A stretch of DNA of 6,321 nucleotides from an uncultured Gammaproteobacteria bacterium (GTDB taxonomy: Bacteria; Pseudomonadota; Gammaproteobacteria; CAIUAS01). This document shows, piece after piece, positions 5,138 to 6,321 of the stretch. Where the stretch lies: NCBI GenBank assembly GCA_903897205.1, contig CAIUAS010000210.1, positions 1-6,321 on the forward strand. Direction: 5' to 3'. The notes below the pieces were generated by a model. The model saw nothing but the letters and a program-made list of their open reading frames with translations, was not told where the DNA came from and ran no database searches. How positions within the stretch are numbered: position 1 is the stretch's first letter; every line of letters begins with the position of its first letter. Made by a program: the position numbers and the translations under genes.

Positions 5138-6321
5138 ATGAAACTAAAACCGTTTATTTATTTAATGAGTTATTCAATCTTAACAATGTTGAGCGCCACT
5201 GCATGCGCAGATAGTGTAAAACCTGAGTCTGGTTTGCCTGATGCTATTCAAGCGAGCAGCGCAGATCCCATTAATGCTGCCGATGTTGAGCGATTGGGGA
5301 AAACACTAGAAATTATTAAACGTTATTATGTTGAAACAGTGCCGAATAAAGAGCTATTCGATAATGCTTTGCGCGGCATGTTAAGTGGTTTAGATCCGCA
5401 TTCGAGTTTTTTGGATGAAAAAGAATTAAAAGAATTAAAAGAAGTTACCACAGGCCTATTTAGTGGGTTAGGCATTGAAGTATCATCTGCCAATGGTTTT
5501 TTAAAAGTAATCACTCCGCTTGATGATAGCCCTGCGCAGAAAGCCGGTGTAAAAGCGGGAGATTATATTATTAAAATAAACGATGAATTAGTTAAAGACA
5601 TGAGCTTAAGCGATGCTATTAATAAAATGCGCGGCGCTAAAGGGTCTAGTGTTGACCTAACGCTTCTGCGCACGGATACAACGCATCCTATAAAATTAAA
5701 ACTAACGCGTGAGTTCATTAAAATAGAAAGCGTCAAAAGCAAAATGTTAGAGCCAGGTTATGGCTATGTGCGAATTGGTAGTTTTCAAGAAAATACAGCC
5801 ACCGCTTTAGTAAAAGCAGTTGAAGATTTACAACGGCAAACCACCGGTCCGCTAAAAGGGTTAATGTTAGATTTACGCAATAATCCGGGCGGTTTATTAG
5901 AACCCTCAGCAAAAGTGGCCGATGAATTTTTAAATCCGAAAAAAACTTCTGATAATGACATCATTGTATCCGCTAAAGGACGTTATCCCGGTTCTGATTT
6001 TGCAATAAAAGCGGATCCAGATGATATTATACCAGGCGTGCCGATGGTGGTATTAATTAATCAAGGTTCAGCTTCTGGGGCAGAAATTGTAGCGGGTGCG
6101 CTACAAGATTATAAGCGTGCCGTATTAGTGGGAACCGATAGTTTTGGTAAAGGCTCCGTGCAAACGGTTATTCCCTTAGATAATAAAAGCGCTATTAAAT
6201 TAACAACCGCATTATATTACACGCCCAATGGCCGTTCCATACAAGCATCAGCTATTCACCCCGATGTGGTAGTCGATGACATTCAAATCCCTGCGAAGAA
6301 AGATATTTTGGCCGAAGAAAA
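5138..6321 (+). CDS. ctpA: C-terminal processing peptidase, family S41 (3'-partial)
   Basis: Ctp proteases are periplasmic serine proteases that trim or degrade exported proteins from the C-terminus. In Pseudomonas aeruginosa, CtpA degrades peptidoglycan hydrolases. The visible 394 residues begin with a signal peptide (hydrophobic core at 6-22, likely cleavage after ATACA at residue 24). They continue with a helical N-terminal region carrying LDPHSSFLD (85-93), then a PDZ domain at about 105-190 that starts GLFSGLGIEV. The S41 protease core follows, with LDLRNNPGG and the catalytic motif GSASGAEI. Catalytic Ser313, Lys338 in FGKGSVQ and Gln342 have the 25- and 29-residue spacing known for CtpB-type enzymes, so the protease looks active. 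The gene starts 16 nt after the YibQ-LytM gene with AGAAG at 5127-5131 as a modest ribosome binding site, so the two are very likely co-transcribed. The window ends before the C-terminus; relatives are usually some tens of residues longer. Confidence 0.96.
   Translation, partial: MKLKPFIYLMSYSILTMLSATACADSVKPESGLPDAIQASSADPINAADVERLGKTLEIIKRYYVETVPNKELFDNALRGMLSGLDPHSSFLDEKELKELKEVTTGLFSGLGIEVSSANGFLKVITPLDDSPAQKAGVKAGDYIIKINDELVKDMSLSDAINKMRGAKGSSVDLTLLRTDTTHPIKLKLTREFIKIESVKSKMLEPGYGYVRIGSFQENTATALVKAVEDLQRQTTGPLKGLMLDLRNNPGGLLEPSAKVADEFLNPKKTSDNDIIVSAKGRYPGSDFAIKADPDDIIPGVPMVVLINQGSASGAEIVAGALQDYKRAVLVGTDSFGKGSVQTVIPLDNKSAIKLTTALYYTPNGRSIQASAIHPDVVVDDIQIPAKKDILAEE

Noticed and set aside
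5192..5212. Possible lipoprotein signal in the Ctp N-terminus (Cys23 after SATA)
   Set aside because: The -3 position is Ala rather than Leu/Val/Ile, and an ordinary signal peptidase I site (A-C-A before Asp25) fits better.
5423..5440. Tandem 9-bp repeat (GAATTAAAA twice) in ctpA encoding ELKELK
   Set aside because: Related Ctp proteins have the same length and a similar EFKEL pattern here, so it is not an insertion but normal helix sequence in AT-rich codons.

Overview
The window is AT-rich bacterial chromosomal DNA with all supported genes on the + strand. Protein similarity and gene order (gpmI, an envC-type gene, then a ctp protease) point to a gammaproteobacterium. The base composition would suit a host-associated or Legionellales-like lineage, but that placement is inference; no rRNA or other marker is present.

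Layout: (1) positions 3-773 hold the 3' part of a gene of unknown function whose reading frame is open to the left edge. (2) nfi (784-1485), endonuclease V, follows 10 nt later and is probably co-transcribed with it. (3) A 150-nt gap carries a plausible promoter and ribosome binding site for gpmI (1636-3180), the cofactor-independent phosphoglycerate mutase. (4) A 99-nt gap holds a well-placed ribosome binding site in front of a 14-codon mini-ORF that overlaps an imperfect hairpin. (5) Positions 3280-5121 encode a 613-residue exported protein that joins a YibQ-type divergent polysaccharide deacetylase domain to an EnvC-type degenerate LytM (M23) domain through a linker of about 235 residues. 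(6) A C-terminal processing protease of family S41 (ctpA type) starts at 5138 and runs off the right edge.

The main point of interest is gene 5. In E. coli, EnvC (coiled coil plus LytM) and YibQ are separate neighbouring proteins; here one polypeptide sits in the envC position, the coiled coil is absent and a YibQ domain takes the N-terminal place. The LytM half lacks its zinc ligands, as in EnvC, and the YibQ half has Asn at two positions that are usually Asp and His. The protein may therefore be a double pseudoenzyme that regulates peptidoglycan amidases during cell separation. With the adjacent Ctp protease, a family that in pseudomonads degrades peptidoglycan hydrolases, the right half of the window looks like a cell-wall remodelling cluster downstream of a glycolytic gene.
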